DNA of 34,758 nucleotides. It comes from Bacteroidota bacterium (GTDB lineage: Bacteria; Bacteroidota; Bacteroidia; Chitinophagales; Chitinophagaceae). The notes under the pieces were generated by a model, which ran no database searches, was not told the origin of the DNA, and was given only the letters and a program-made list of their open reading frames with translations. The translations under genes were made by a program, and so were the position numbers. Positions 1-7,911 of the stretch are shown piece after piece (positions within the stretch are counted from its first letter, which is position 1; every line of letters starts with the position of its first letter). The stretch is from positions 1-34,758 of the forward strand of contig JAEZDC010000051.1 of NCBI GenBank assembly GCA_023429825.1, given 5' to 3'.

Positions 1-162
1 CTTATTACACACCCCTTGAGAACTACTGTTCCGGCGCGATAGAAGTAGATGATTGATTGAAGAGGAGCAGAAGTGTTTTAAAGAAAAATCTGATGAAGCT
101 TTTTTTATGTGGGCGATACTTTAGTGAGCAAGAGATAAGAAAACTTTTTGTTTGTTTTTCCG

Positions 163-203
163 GTACCGAGGGTTCGGGTACGTGTCCCATAAAACCCGCG
201 GTG
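163..203. repeat. Partial copy of tRNA-Ser T-arm and 3'-flank sequence
   Basis: Bases 163-176 repeat, in opposite orientation, 14 consecutive bases (433-446) of the T-arm region of the tRNA-Ser gene downstream. Bases 193-203 (AACCCGCGGTG) are an exact direct repeat of 411-421, which covers the last five bases of that tRNA gene. There is no complete tRNA here. It may be a scar of an element that once integrated at the tRNA 3' end, or a local duplication with inversion; that origin is inference. The rest of 1-270 shows no convincing gene. Confidence 0.35.
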
Positions 204-271
204 GCAACCAGGCAAATTCCGGGAGTCAGACCGGTGACAAAAAGCACTTAAAACCTTGCTCAGCAATAGCC

Positions 272-322
272 AATAAAAAAGCGACTCAAACAACACTCCT
301 CGAGTATTCTTTGAGTCGCTTT
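272..322 (-). terminator. Intrinsic terminator of the tRNA-Ser unit
   Basis: AAAGCGACTCAAA at 278-290 pairs perfectly with TTTGAGTCGCTTT at 310-322, giving a 13-bp stem with a 19-nt loop. On the minus strand the stem is followed by a run of six T (275-280 on the plus strand). It lies about 95 nt past the tRNA-Ser 3' end, so it probably ends that transcript. Confidence 0.7.
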
Positions 323-416
323 GAGAGTCATTTGAGCAAAGTAGCGCGGTGGGCTACTCATGCTCTTGAAACCCTTGCCAGTGCTGCGTTTTGCGTTCAA
401 TGTCACTGTGAACCCG

Positions 417-505
417 CGGTGAGAGAGGGATTCGAACCCTCGGTACAGTTTAACCCGTACGGCAGTTTAGCAAACTGCTGATTTCAGCCACTCATCCATC
501 TCACC
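417..505 (-). tRNA. tRNA-Ser (anticodon GCT)
   Basis: The minus strand folds as a class II tRNA of 89 nt. The acceptor stem is GGTGAGA (505-499) against TCTCACC (424-418) with discriminator G at 417, as expected for serine. The anticodon loop TTTGCTAAA gives anticodon GCT, reading AGC/AGU. A long variable arm follows, then a T-arm with GGTTCGAATCC. No CCA is encoded. A strong hairpin with a T-run about 95 nt downstream ends the unit. Confidence 0.95.
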
Positions 506-930
506 GTAGCTGATTTGAGGACAGCAAAAATAGAGGGAAAAAACTATCCACCAAATTTTAGTACTTCTGGTATTGAATTTATTTCCCCTGACACTTATAT
601 AGGATAGAAAGAGCATTAACTTTTAAATATTTAACATCAAGAAGATACCATCAGATGTCGAAGTTCATTTATACGAATCGTTCACAGGCACCTCACATGT
701 GGCATCTGATATTCTCCCGCTAAAAAATGCAATGTTTTATTTAATTTCCTAGCGCCAAAACTGTTATAACAATTGAGGTAATATTATAGGCTTCGATCAT
801 GACCGTTAAGCAGACTACGTAAGACCAGTTTGCCTAACATTCCTAGTAGAGTAAATCTTGAAAAGATGAAATCTTCGTGATATGAAACCAGCTAAAGCAT
901 TCATACCTGAAAGAACTACCAACTGAGATT
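506..930. other. Gene-free region between tRNA-Ser and the response regulator
   Basis: No credible reading frame was found. Visible structures are a spaced 8-bp inverted repeat (ATCAGATG 650-657 and CATCTGAT 703-710), a CACATGTG palindrome (694-701), and the stronger dyad at 805-838 listed separately. It probably holds the promoters of the divergent tRNA and regulator, but no clear TTG/TAnnTTTG pair was recognised. Confidence 0.5.
805..838. promoter_or_regulatory. Inverted repeat upstream of a response regulator
   Basis: GTTAAGCAGACT (805-816) and AGTTTGCCTAAC (827-838) are complementary at 10 of 12 positions, or 11 of 12 counting a G-U pair, around a 10-nt spacer. The dyad is centred about 110 bp before the regulator start. 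It could be a dimer-binding operator, perhaps for autoregulation, or a hairpin in a long leader. It has no T-run, so it is not an obvious terminator. Confidence 0.35.
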
Positions 931-1611
931 ATGAAATACCCCATTCCTATTAAAGTAGCGATAGCAGACGATCATGAGATCTTCCGAGATGGATTGCTTA
1001 TGGTGTTAAATAAACAACCGCATTTTAAAGTGGTAGGGGAAGCTTCAAATGGCAGAGAATTGATAAACCTGGTACTCAACCATCAACCAGATGTGGTGCT
1101 GACCGATATTGTGATGCCTGGCGTAGATGGTGTGCAGGCAACAAAGGAAATACTTCGGCAATTCCCGGCTATAAATATTGTAGCCCTTTCTATGTTTGAA
1201 GATGAGGCGCTTATTGTCGATATGTTGGAAGCCGGCGCTACCGGGTATATGGTTAAGAATGCTGACAAAACAGAAATAATCGAAGCAGTAGAATCAGTTT
1301 ACAAAAATCAACCGTATTACTGCAAGAGAACTTCTCTAAAGCTGGCTAAGCTGATCTCCAAAAGCAGATTCAAAACTAATTTGCCTGAACAGATAGAGTT
1401 GAATGAAAAAGAAAAAGAGATCATGCGATATATATGTATGGAGCTAACGAACGAGGAGATCAGTAAAAAAATGTTTCTCAGTAAGCGAACGGTTGATGGA
1501 TATCGATCTAAGATCATGGAAAAACTCGACGTAAAAAGTGCAGCAGGTATTGTGATTTATGCCATCCGCAACGGTATTTATAAAGTACCCGATCATCCTG
1601 CAGAGACCTGA
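931..1611 (+). CDS. NarL/FixJ-type response regulator
   Basis: This is a cytoplasmic two-component response regulator acting as a DNA-binding transcription factor. The receiver domain covers about residues 7-125. It has the acidic pair D13-D14, the phosphoacceptor D59 (in VVLTDIVMPG), the switch residue S87 and the conserved lysine K109 (YMVKN). A LuxR-type helix-turn-helix follows at about 155-215 (LNEKEKEIMRYI, then KRTVDGYRSKIMEKL). The 226-aa length is typical. No histidine kinase lies next to it, so its partner is elsewhere. In Bacteroidota such regulators often pair with unlinked kinases carrying a 7TMR or TPR sensor. A dyad upstream may be its own operator. It has the same architecture as the regulator at 23601-24257 but is clearly diverged from it. 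Family assignment is secure; the regulated genes are unknown. Confidence 0.95.
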   Translation: MKYPIPIKVAIADDHEIFRDGLLMVLNKQPHFKVVGEASNGRELINLVLNHQPDVVLTDIVMPGVDGVQATKEILRQFPAINIVALSMFEDEALIVDMLEAGATGYMVKNADKTEIIEAVESVYKNQPYYCKRTSLKLAKLISKSRFKTNLPEQIELNEKEKEIMRYICMELTNEEISKKMFLSKRTVDGYRSKIMEKLDVKSAAGIVIYAIRNGIYKVPDHPAET

Positions 1612-1843
1612 TTGATCATTGCTTAATGCCTTTTTAAGGATTCCACCTCATATAATATTCTTTTAAGTTGTGTGAAGAGCTATTTAACAACTGATTCAGG
1701 ATTTATTTATCAACTTGCATACAAATCGCAACAAGTGAAAAACGTCCTAAAAAAATTATACGACATAATTTATAGACCTGCTCCCAAGAAAAAATTGATA
1801 CCTATTCCTGTAAGAGCTTAGGGAACCAGGAGAGAGATTAAGT
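1612..1843. other. Spacer that may encode a small RNA
   Basis: No gene was recognised in these 232 bases. They end in a strong terminator (1844-1872) far from the regulator stop at 1611. A pairing between CCTGCTCCC near 1787 and GGGAACCAGG near 1821 suggests a structured transcript. It could be a long 3' untranslated region or an independent small RNA. No confident promoter was found. Confidence 0.25.
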
Positions 1844-1872
1844 AAAAGCATAAGTATTCTTATGCTTTTTTT
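1844..1872 (+). terminator. Rho-independent terminator just before the DUF92 gene
   Basis: AAAAGCATAAG (1844-1854), loop TATT, CTTATGCTTTT (1859-1869), then further T. It is a perfect 11-bp stem with a T-run on the plus strand. It sits 232 nt after the response regulator stop and only 12 nt before the ATG of the next gene, so it should end the upstream transcript or gate entry into the DUF92 gene. Confidence 0.75.
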
Positions 1873-1884
1873 ATTTTAGTCTTC

Positions 1885-2601
1885 ATGAGCGGCAATACGT
1901 TGATATTTATTCTACTTATTCTTCTGTTTGTGTTTATCGCTTTTTTTAAACGCAAATTGACACCAGCCGCTACGCTTACAGCCCTAGGTATTGGTATTCT
2001 TGTTTACGCCGGAACAGGCTTACCAGGCATATTATTACTCAATACTTTCTTTATTATAAGTATTACAGCAACGTCCTGGTGTAAGGATAAGAAATCAGAA
2101 TTTCCCTTTTATAATGTACATGAAAAAAGAAATGCCTGGCAGGTATTAGCCAATGGTGGAGTTGCGGCCTTTCTTGCATCACTACCTTTACTTTACCCAT
2201 CATTTAATGACTTATCTCTTTTGCTACTTGCTTGTAGTCTTTCATCAGCTACTGCAGATACTATATCCTCCGAACTCGGCATATTATACGGAAAGAACTT
2301 TTACAACATCATTTCATTTAAAAAAGATCAGAAAGGCGAAGATGGTGTAATTAGCCTAGAAGGAACGATCGCAGGAATTATCGGCAGCTTAGTAATTTCA
2401 CTTATTTACGCTGGCAGTAAAGCAGAATTTGATTTCGCCATTCTGGTTATCGTATTAGCAGGTACATTGGGTAATATGTTTGATTCGTTTCTTGGTGCGT
2501 TGCTGGAAAGAAAACATATAATTAATAACGATGTAGTGAATTTTCTGAACACCGCCTTCGCAGCACTTATAGGATGGATATTATCAGAATTAATACTGTA
2601 G
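1885..2601 (+). CDS. DUF92 (TMEM19-like) integral membrane protein
   Basis: This is a polytopic inner-membrane protein of 238 aa with about six or seven hydrophobic segments. The motifs match the DUF92 family: RNAWQVLANGG near residue 82, ATADTISSELG near 122, then DGVISLEGTIAG, GNMFDSFLGALLERK, and NNDVVNFLNT near the C-terminus. The best-known relative is plant VTE6, which phosphorylates phytyl phosphate; bacterial members are mostly uncharacterised. A polyprenyl-phosphate or related CTP-dependent kinase role is therefore possible but not shown by the sequence. The start follows the terminator hairpin by 12 nt with no Shine-Dalgarno site, as is usual in Bacteroidota. The gene appears to be alone. 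A 7-bp inverted repeat (2603-2609/2625-2631) follows the stop but has no T-run. Confidence 0.85.
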   Translation: MSGNTLIFILLILLFVFIAFFKRKLTPAATLTALGIGILVYAGTGLPGILLLNTFFIISITATSWCKDKKSEFPFYNVHEKRNAWQVLANGGVAAFLASLPLLYPSFNDLSLLLLACSLSSATADTISSELGILYGKNFYNIISFKKDQKGEDGVISLEGTIAGIIGSLVISLIYAGSKAEFDFAILVIVLAGTLGNMFDSFLGALLERKHIINNDVVNFLNTAFAALIGWILSELIL

Positions 2602-2736
2602 AATTACCTGTATAATAAGCATTAAGGTAATCAATAAACATTTATAAAAAATACCTTACCGGGGGTAGCACCATATTGAATTGCATTTACTTATTTTATG
2701 CACTATTTACAAATACTGCATCTTAGCTGTACTTAA

Positions 2737-4686
2737 ATGAACCGTATGAAATCATTATCCCTGGGCATAGCGTTATTGCTGAGCATTTCGGTTTTCTCAC
2801 AGAGAAAGATCGCTTTGATCGTAGCTGTTTCTGAGTATAAGTACAATATGCGCTGGAAAGGTCTCAGTTCACAAAATGATGTACGTTATATAAAAGCGGC
2901 ACTTCTGCTGAATGGGTTCCAGGAAAAAAATATAGATACTTTAAAGGATAAAGCTGCAACAAAAGCCGCCATTCTTAAGGCCCTGGACGATCTATATGCA
3001 AAAGCACAGAGCGGGGATATTGTGGTGTTTCAGTTTTCTGGGCATGGCCAGCAGATATATGACGATAATGGCGATGAAACTGACGGTTATGATGAAGCGT
3101 TGATTCCTTATGACGCAGATGGAAAGTATGACCCGGTAAATTATAAGGGGGAAAATCACCTGAGAGATGATGAATTAGGTGCAAAACTTAATAAGATACG
3201 AGCAAAAATAGGTGCCGCAGGCAGCCTGGTAGTTATTGTTGACGCTTGTCATTCCGGTACAGCTACAAGAGGCAACGAGATTCCACATCGAGGCTCTCCC
3301 ACTCCATTTATGAGGCCTGGCTATGTACCACAGATCAAAGTAGGTTTTGCAAGTTCCAAAGATGAATTCTTCGCCGGCAACGAGATGGGTAATATGATCG
3401 TATTCAGTGCTTCAAGTCCTAACCAGGTGAACTATGAAGCTAAAGACCCTAACGGCGCTGGTGTTGGTTCTCTTTCATACGCAATAGCAAAAGGGCTTTC
3501 AGAATTAAGAGCAGGTAGCAACTACCAGCTATTATTTGAAAAAGTAAAATCGTTTATACAGGCGAATTGTGCCACTCAAATCCCAATGATCGAAGGCAAT
3601 ACAAGCCAGGAGATCTTTGGCGGAAAGTATACTCCGGTACAAGATATCGTGACTATTCAGAACTGGATGAACGATTCTACATTTTCTATAAACGTTGGTT
3701 TACTCAATAATATCAGCAGAGGAGCAAAGTTCAAGGTATATGCGTTGAACGATACGGAAGAAACAGCCCCAATGGCGGAAGGTTTTATTTCTTTAGCAGG
3801 TAGTTTTCAAAGTATTGGAGTTATCAAAAACAAACTTGTTAAAGGAGAAGCATACAGGATAAAAGTTGAAGAGACCAATTATGGTGATTTTACAGCTTCT
3901 TTATTCATCAGGAAAGATGCAAGCAAACAAAGTGGAGTGCTTGCTAACCAGATCCAAAAATTTATTACTCCTTACCAGTACTTATCAATTAGCGACAGGC
4001 CTGATTTTGTTATAGCACTGAATGAATCAGGTTTAAGACTAATTGATAAAACAGACAGCATTCGTTGGTCAGCTAAAATACAGAAAGGCGATACACTCTC
4101 TAAAGAAGCCTTGTCTGCCATGCTCGATAATATTAAAAGAGCAATGCGTGTAAATTACCTGCGGAATATGCCTGATGGAGGCTCTCTTGTTCAGCAGGTA
4201 ACAATAGAGGTGATCAGCAGCCAGAAAATGGAAGTTGGGGCTGATATGGTTTTACGCCCAAGAGATGTTTTCCAGTTTAAAATCACAAATAATAGCCCAT
4301 ACGATCTTTATTATACTTTGGTAGACCTGATGCCAGATAACGAAGTGAAAGTATTAATACCATACGATGGTAGTACGCCGCAGGATTTCATCATACAGGC
4401 AAAATCTCAACCTGTATTGACTGAAGAAATTGAAATTGAAGAAGGCACACCTGAAGGAAAAGAATTCATCAAGTTCGTATTTACAAAAACGCCGATAGAT
4501 CTTAGAAACGTACTAAACAGGTCAAGAAGTACAAGAAGTGCAGGGGGAATGATGAATATAGAATCTGTATTTGATGATATGTTTAAAGATGGGGAAGATA
4601 AACAAGCAACCAGAGCAGGGATCAGAAATGTAAAAGTTGATGAAGTGGGTGTGATCACTAAAACCTTTACGATCAAAAAAGCTTAA
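2737..4686 (+). CDS. Secreted caspase-family (C14) protein
   Basis: The 649-aa protein begins with a Sec signal peptide (about residues 1-21, cleavage near FSQ-R). A caspase/metacaspase-like domain follows at about 24-300. The catalytic histidine is H103 (QFSGHGQQ) and the catalytic cysteine C171 (VDACHSG). The acidic stretch DDNGDETDGYDEALIPYD between them is typical of bacterial members. A C-terminal domain at about 485-600 resembles the DUF4384 type, a beta-rich module often fused to bacterial caspases. Its substrate is unknown; by family it probably cleaves after basic residues in the periplasm or outside the cell. A second Met (residue 4) is an equally possible start. It is a single gene with its own terminator at 4704-4731. 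The signal peptide and absence of defence neighbours argue against a suicide-defence role. Confidence 0.9.
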   Translation: MNRMKSLSLGIALLLSISVFSQRKIALIVAVSEYKYNMRWKGLSSQNDVRYIKAALLLNGFQEKNIDTLKDKAATKAAILKALDDLYAKAQSGDIVVFQFSGHGQQIYDDNGDETDGYDEALIPYDADGKYDPVNYKGENHLRDDELGAKLNKIRAKIGAAGSLVVIVDACHSGTATRGNEIPHRGSPTPFMRPGYVPQIKVGFASSKDEFFAGNEMGNMIVFSASSPNQVNYEAKDPNGAGVGSLSYAIAKGLSELRAGSNYQLLFEKVKSFIQANCATQIPMIEGNTSQEIFGGKYTPVQDIVTIQNWMNDSTFSINVGLLNNISRGAKFKVYALNDTEETAPMAEGFISLAGSFQSIGVIKNKLVKGEAYRIKVEETNYGDFTASLFIRKDASKQSGVLANQIQKFITPYQYLSISDRPDFVIALNESGLRLIDKTDSIRWSAKIQKGDTLSKEALSAMLDNIKRAMRVNYLRNMPDGGSLVQQVTIEVISSQKMEVGADMVLRPRDVFQFKITNNSPYDLYYTLVDLMPDNEVKVLIPYDGSTPQDFIIQAKSQPVLTEEIEIEEGTPEGKEFIKFVFTKTPIDLRNVLNRSRSTRSAGGMMNIESVFDDMFKDGEDKQATRAGIRNVKVDEVGVITKTFTIKKA

Positions 4687-4703
4687 CTTATAACTACTAT
4701 CAT

Positions 4704-4730
4704 AAAAGCACTCGGACTGAGTGCTTTTTT
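4704..4730 (+). terminator. Terminator of the caspase-like gene
   Basis: AAAAGCACTC (4704-4713), loop GGACT, GAGTGCTTTT (4719-4728) and further T. This perfect 10-bp stem begins 17 nt after the stop codon. Confidence 0.8.
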
Positions 4731-4807
4731 ATTTCCCGGAAGCAACAGCCTGTGATGACGCCCCTTCTTATTGATCAATCACTCCCACAATAATATATGA
4801 TGGATAA

Positions 4808-4838
4808 AAAAAGAGCCATAAGATCTATGACTCTTTTT
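4808..4838 (-). terminator. Terminator of tRNA-Pro
   Basis: The plus-strand arms AAAAAGAGCCATA (4808-4820) and TATGACTCTTTTT (4826-4838) pair with one mismatch. Read on the minus strand, the stem ends in a T-run three bases past the tRNA 3' end. Confidence 0.7.
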
Positions 4839-4840
4839 CG

Positions 4841-4915
4841 TCGGGAGGACAGGATTCGAACCTGCGACCCCCTGGTCCCAAACCAGGTATTCTAACCGGG
4901 CTGAACTACCTCCCG
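4841..4915 (-). tRNA. tRNA-Pro (anticodon TGG)
   Basis: The minus strand gives a 75-nt cloverleaf. The acceptor stem is CGGGAGG (4915-4909) against CCTCCCG (4848-4842), with discriminator A at 4841. The D-arm contains TAGTTCAGCCCGGTTAGA. The anticodon stem is CCTGG/CCAGG with loop TTTGGGA, giving TGG. The T-arm contains GGTTCGAATCC. CCA is not encoded. It stands alone with its own terminator. Confidence 0.95.
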
Positions 4916-5230
4916 AGCCCATTTTTTAAATGGTTCCTTTTAAAAGGAGTGCAAATATAAAGGCATTCACCTAAAAAACAACTTCTTCTTTTTCTTTTAC
5001 ACGAGAACTGCTGCAAATGCACAACTGGCCTGAATTACATAAAAAAATATTTTTTCTTTTTTTGTGCATCTGCGTATGTAAAGAATACTGACAATACATC
5101 TTTAAGTTGTTCTTCAACAAGGTATACAACTAAAAAATCATAAGCTGAGTTGAGAATAAAAATGCCCTTGGCTGGGTATGTAAAACCAATTTCAAAACAC
5201 TATTTTTAAACTCTTAAATCAAAGTAAACA
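4916..5230. other. Leader/promoter region of the astacin-like gene
   Basis: No gene was seen in these 315 bases. They must hold the promoters of tRNA-Pro (minus) and of the metalloprotease (plus). A small hairpin TTGTT-CTTC-AACAA lies near 5108. No full TTG/TAnnTTTG promoter was recognised, and there is no Shine-Dalgarno site before the ATG at 5231. Confidence 0.4.
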
Positions 5231-6445
5231 ATGAAAACGCTACGCTTATCACTACTGTTTGCCGGTTCTTTTTTAGCTATGCAAACAATGGCTCAAAAAG
5301 CTTTACCGGGAAAAAAAAGTATGACCCAGAAATATGGCTGTAGTTCCATGATGCCGCAACAGAAATATGAAACGGATATGGATACAACAAAGCCATCCAG
5401 AAGTATGTGGGATGTTTATTACCTCTGGGATGCAGGAACGACTTTAAAAGTAAGATTCCTTTCAGGCAGCAAATCACTCCAAGATAAAGTAAAAGCTGCT
5501 GCGAAACTGTGGGAGCAGTATGCAAATATTAAGTTTGAATTTGTTGATTACGGTGATTCGCATATTCGCATTTTGTTGGGTACCGGTAAAGGTCACAACT
5601 CTCTGATCGGAACGTTAAATAATATCGCTCCGCAAGACCAACAAACAATGAACCTGGATACACTCGATTTTTACTACCAGGGTAAATTTGTTGATGTAGC
5701 ACTTACCAGTACAACTGTACACGAGTTTGGCCACGCTTTAGGTTTCTTGCATGAGCATATGAATCCTACTTCAGGTATCAAATGGAATAGAGAAGCTGTG
5801 TATACTGAATTGAAGAAAACAAATAACTGGGATAGAGATAAAGTAGACGCAAACATGTTCCAGACCTATGCACTCATGTATACTAATGGCACTAAGTACG
5901 ATCCAAAGAGCATCATGCACTACCCTTTGTCTAAAACATGGACACTGGACGGATATAATGTTGGATGGAATGTTTACCTCTCAGAAGGCGATAAAGAAAT
6001 GGCAAGACTTTCTTATCCTTATGGAACAAGAAGTTCAGAGTTCCCTCGCTTCACTATCACCAATTATACAACTACAGAAGTAGTGAACAGCCCTGCTAAA
6101 AAAGGAATATCTATTTACCCTTCATTTGTAATCAATACTGCAGGTCGTGATGGTGATGTATACTTCATTGCTTACATTCTTGATCAAAATGGTAACATGA
6201 TCCCTACAAAAACTGACGCCAGCAAAGTAGTGATCACTTACAAAGGTTTCAGATTAGCTCCTGGTAAAAAGATCGGTGCAAACAAAACAAGCAAGGATTT
6301 CGAGCTATTCATCCCTTATACAGAACTGCCTGCAGAAGGCGGTACTTACCAGGTAATGTTTGTTGCGAAACTAATTGATGGAGATGAAGTGAAGTATTTG
6401 TTCAACGGTAAACCTGTATCCTTCAGCTTACCTAAGAGAAAATAA
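5231..6445 (+). CDS. Secreted astacin-like zinc metallopeptidase
   Basis: The 404-aa protein starts with a Sec signal peptide (residues 1-21, ending TMAQ). The metzincin zinc site is HEFGHALGFLHE at 164-175, with H164, H168 and H174 as ligands and E165 as catalytic base. The Met-turn is SIMHY (M229), whose tyrosine Y231 is the extra ligand typical of astacins (M12A). Residues about 270-404 form a separate beta-rich C-terminal domain of no recognised family. The protein probably acts outside the cell or on its surface in proteolysis; the substrate is unknown. A propeptide of about 40 residues between signal peptide and protease domain is likely. It is a single-gene unit, with a good terminator starting 31 nt after the stop. 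Confidence 0.92.
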   Translation: MKTLRLSLLFAGSFLAMQTMAQKALPGKKSMTQKYGCSSMMPQQKYETDMDTTKPSRSMWDVYYLWDAGTTLKVRFLSGSKSLQDKVKAAAKLWEQYANIKFEFVDYGDSHIRILLGTGKGHNSLIGTLNNIAPQDQQTMNLDTLDFYYQGKFVDVALTSTTVHEFGHALGFLHEHMNPTSGIKWNREAVYTELKKTNNWDRDKVDANMFQTYALMYTNGTKYDPKSIMHYPLSKTWTLDGYNVGWNVYLSEGDKEMARLSYPYGTRSSEFPRFTITNYTTTEVVNSPAKKGISIYPSFVINTAGRDGDVYFIAYILDQNGNMIPTKTDASKVVITYKGFRLAPGKKIGANKTSKDFELFIPYTELPAEGGTYQVMFVAKLIDGDEVKYLFNGKPVSFSLPKRK

Positions 6446-6475
6446 GATCAATTCAACTTTAGATCATAAAAGAAG

Positions 6476-6507
6476 AAACTCCCGTCGTTTGATGGGAGTT
6501 TTTTTAT
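6476..6507 (+). terminator. Terminator after the metallopeptidase gene
   Basis: AAACTCCCGTC (6476-6486), loop GTTT, GATGGGAGTTT (6491-6501) with one G-T pair, followed by a T-run to 6505. It serves the plus-strand gene and lies between two converging genes. Confidence 0.8.
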
Positions 6508-6530
6508 TTACTTAACTGCAGTACTTATAT

Positions 6531-6560
6531 TAAGCTTCGTTGCGTCGCACACTTGTACTT
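6531..6560 (+). repeat. Dispersed GTTGCGTCGCA repeat, copy A
   Basis: The sequence contains AGCTTCGTTGCGTCGCACAC, the core of a short repeat found at four other junctions in this window. It lies just downstream of the PreA gene, between converging genes. The 3' part (TTGTACTTT) is diverged from the other copies. Confidence 0.6.
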
Positions 6561-6594
6561 TCAATTCGCTATTCGGCAATTCCACATCACCAAT

Positions 6595-7863
6595 CTAGTG
6601 ATCATTCAATGCCAATCCTCGCTTCTGAAATTCTATCCAATTCAGGTATTCCGGTGCAACTCTATGCTCAACCATGGTAATGCAATTATCAACCGGGCAA
6701 ACCAGCTTGCACAAATTACATCCAACACACTCTTCTTCCTTTATGGAGTATGTGTTGTATGGTTTTCCATATTCTAAATTGATCGATTGATGCGATGTAT
6801 CCTCACATGCAATGTAACACAAGCCACAGTGGATACATTTATCCTGGTTAATATTTGCTATATGATGATAATTGATATCAAGATCTTCCCAATGCGTGAT
6901 TGTATTTACGGACTTCCCGATAAAATCATTGATCGTTTTAAATCCTTTCTCATCCATCCAATTGTTCAATCCTTCACACATGTCTTCAATAATCCGGAAA
7001 CCGTGTTTCATTGCTGCAGTACAAACCTGTACAGAAGTACATCCAAGCAACATAAATTCCACTGCATCTTTCCAGGTACTGATACCGCCGATACCACTAA
7101 CAGGAACTTTACTTGTGATTTTGTCCTGAGCAATTGTAGTTAAGAATTTTAAAGCGATTGGTTTCACGGCAGGTCCGCAGTAGCCCCCAAACACACTCTT
7201 ACCTGCTACATAAGGATTAGGAACAAACGTATCAAGATCAATTCCTGTAACAGATTGAATTGTATTGATCAATGACAATGCATTTGTTCCTGCCTGCACA
7301 ACAGCTCTTCCTGTAGGAACAACTGAGTGAACGTTAGGCGTGAGTTTCGTTATTACAGGTATCGTTGCTTTCTCCATCACCCATTCCACCACCATTTTAG
7401 CGATCTCAGGATCTTGTCCTACAGCGGCGCCCATTCCTCTTTCCGTCATTCCATGGGGGCAACCGAAGTTCAGTTCAAAACCATGCGCACCGGTGTCTTC
7501 CACTTTAGCAATTAGTTCATGCCAGCTCTTCCTGTCGTTATCTGCCATCAGCGAGACTATCATTGCACGATCGGGAAAAAATTTTACGCACTCTGCGATT
7601 TCTTTAAGATTAATATGAAGAGGCCTGTCACTGATCAACTCAATATTGTTCAAGCCCATCACTCTCGTGTTGTTGAAGTTTACTGCAGAGTAACGTGAAG
7701 AGACATTCTTAACCTGGCTGCCTAATGTTTTCCATACCACGCCTCCCCACCCTGCTTCAAAAGCTCGGAGCACATTGTATTTCTTGTCTGTCGGTGGAGC
7801 ACTTGCTAACCAAAATGGATTGGGCGATTTTATTCCACGAAAATTACAGGATATATCTGCCAT
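6595..7863 (-). CDS. preA: NAD-dependent dihydropyrimidine dehydrogenase, subunit PreA
   Basis: This is the catalytic subunit of the PreT-PreA complex that reduces uracil and thymine to 5,6-dihydro forms in the cytoplasm. Residues about 1-310 form an FMN-binding TIM barrel like class I dihydroorotate dehydrogenase. The active-site loop NFGCPHGM carries N132 and C135, which match the Asn and catalytic Cys of mammalian DPD. The C-terminal region has two 4Fe-4S clusters, ligands C343/C346/C349/C353 and C379/C382/C385/C389. The 422-aa length fits the family. It is the last gene of the pyrimidine block, 48 nt after preT, and electrons should pass from PreT through these clusters to FMN. The assignment is strong because every partner of the reductive pathway is in the same block. 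Confidence 0.95.
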   Translation of the reverse strand: MADISCNFRGIKSPNPFWLASAPPTDKKYNVLRAFEAGWGGVVWKTLGSQVKNVSSRYSAVNFNNTRVMGLNNIELISDRPLHINLKEIAECVKFFPDRAMIVSLMADNDRKSWHELIAKVEDTGAHGFELNFGCPHGMTERGMGAAVGQDPEIAKMVVEWVMEKATIPVITKLTPNVHSVVPTGRAVVQAGTNALSLINTIQSVTGIDLDTFVPNPYVAGKSVFGGYCGPAVKPIALKFLTTIAQDKITSKVPVSGIGGISTWKDAVEFMLLGCTSVQVCTAAMKHGFRIIEDMCEGLNNWMDEKGFKTINDFIGKSVNTITHWEDLDINYHHIANINQDKCIHCGLCYIACEDTSHQSINLEYGKPYNTYSIKEEECVGCNLCKLVCPVDNCITMVEHRVAPEYLNWIEFQKRGLALNDH

Positions 7864-7911
7864 GGCTAACGATTTGAATTTTAAATTTGATTACCAGCTT
7901 TAGAATTACTA

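Noticed and set aside
23..481. Several overlapping frames around the tRNA-Ser unit.
   Set aside because: They cross the tRNA, its terminator or tRNA-like sequence and show the usual tRNA-antisense residues (GTRTRT); none looks like a protein.
2737..4686. Caspase gene as part of an anti-phage suicide system.
   Set aside because: It is exported by a signal peptide and has no effector, cyclase or defence gene beside it.
6595..7863. PreA has Val148 in AAVGQDPE where mammalian DPD has Cys, suggesting a lost catalytic residue.
   Set aside because: The catalytic cysteine of DPD is in the NxxCPHG motif, and PreA keeps it as C135 after N132. The Val position is not catalytic.
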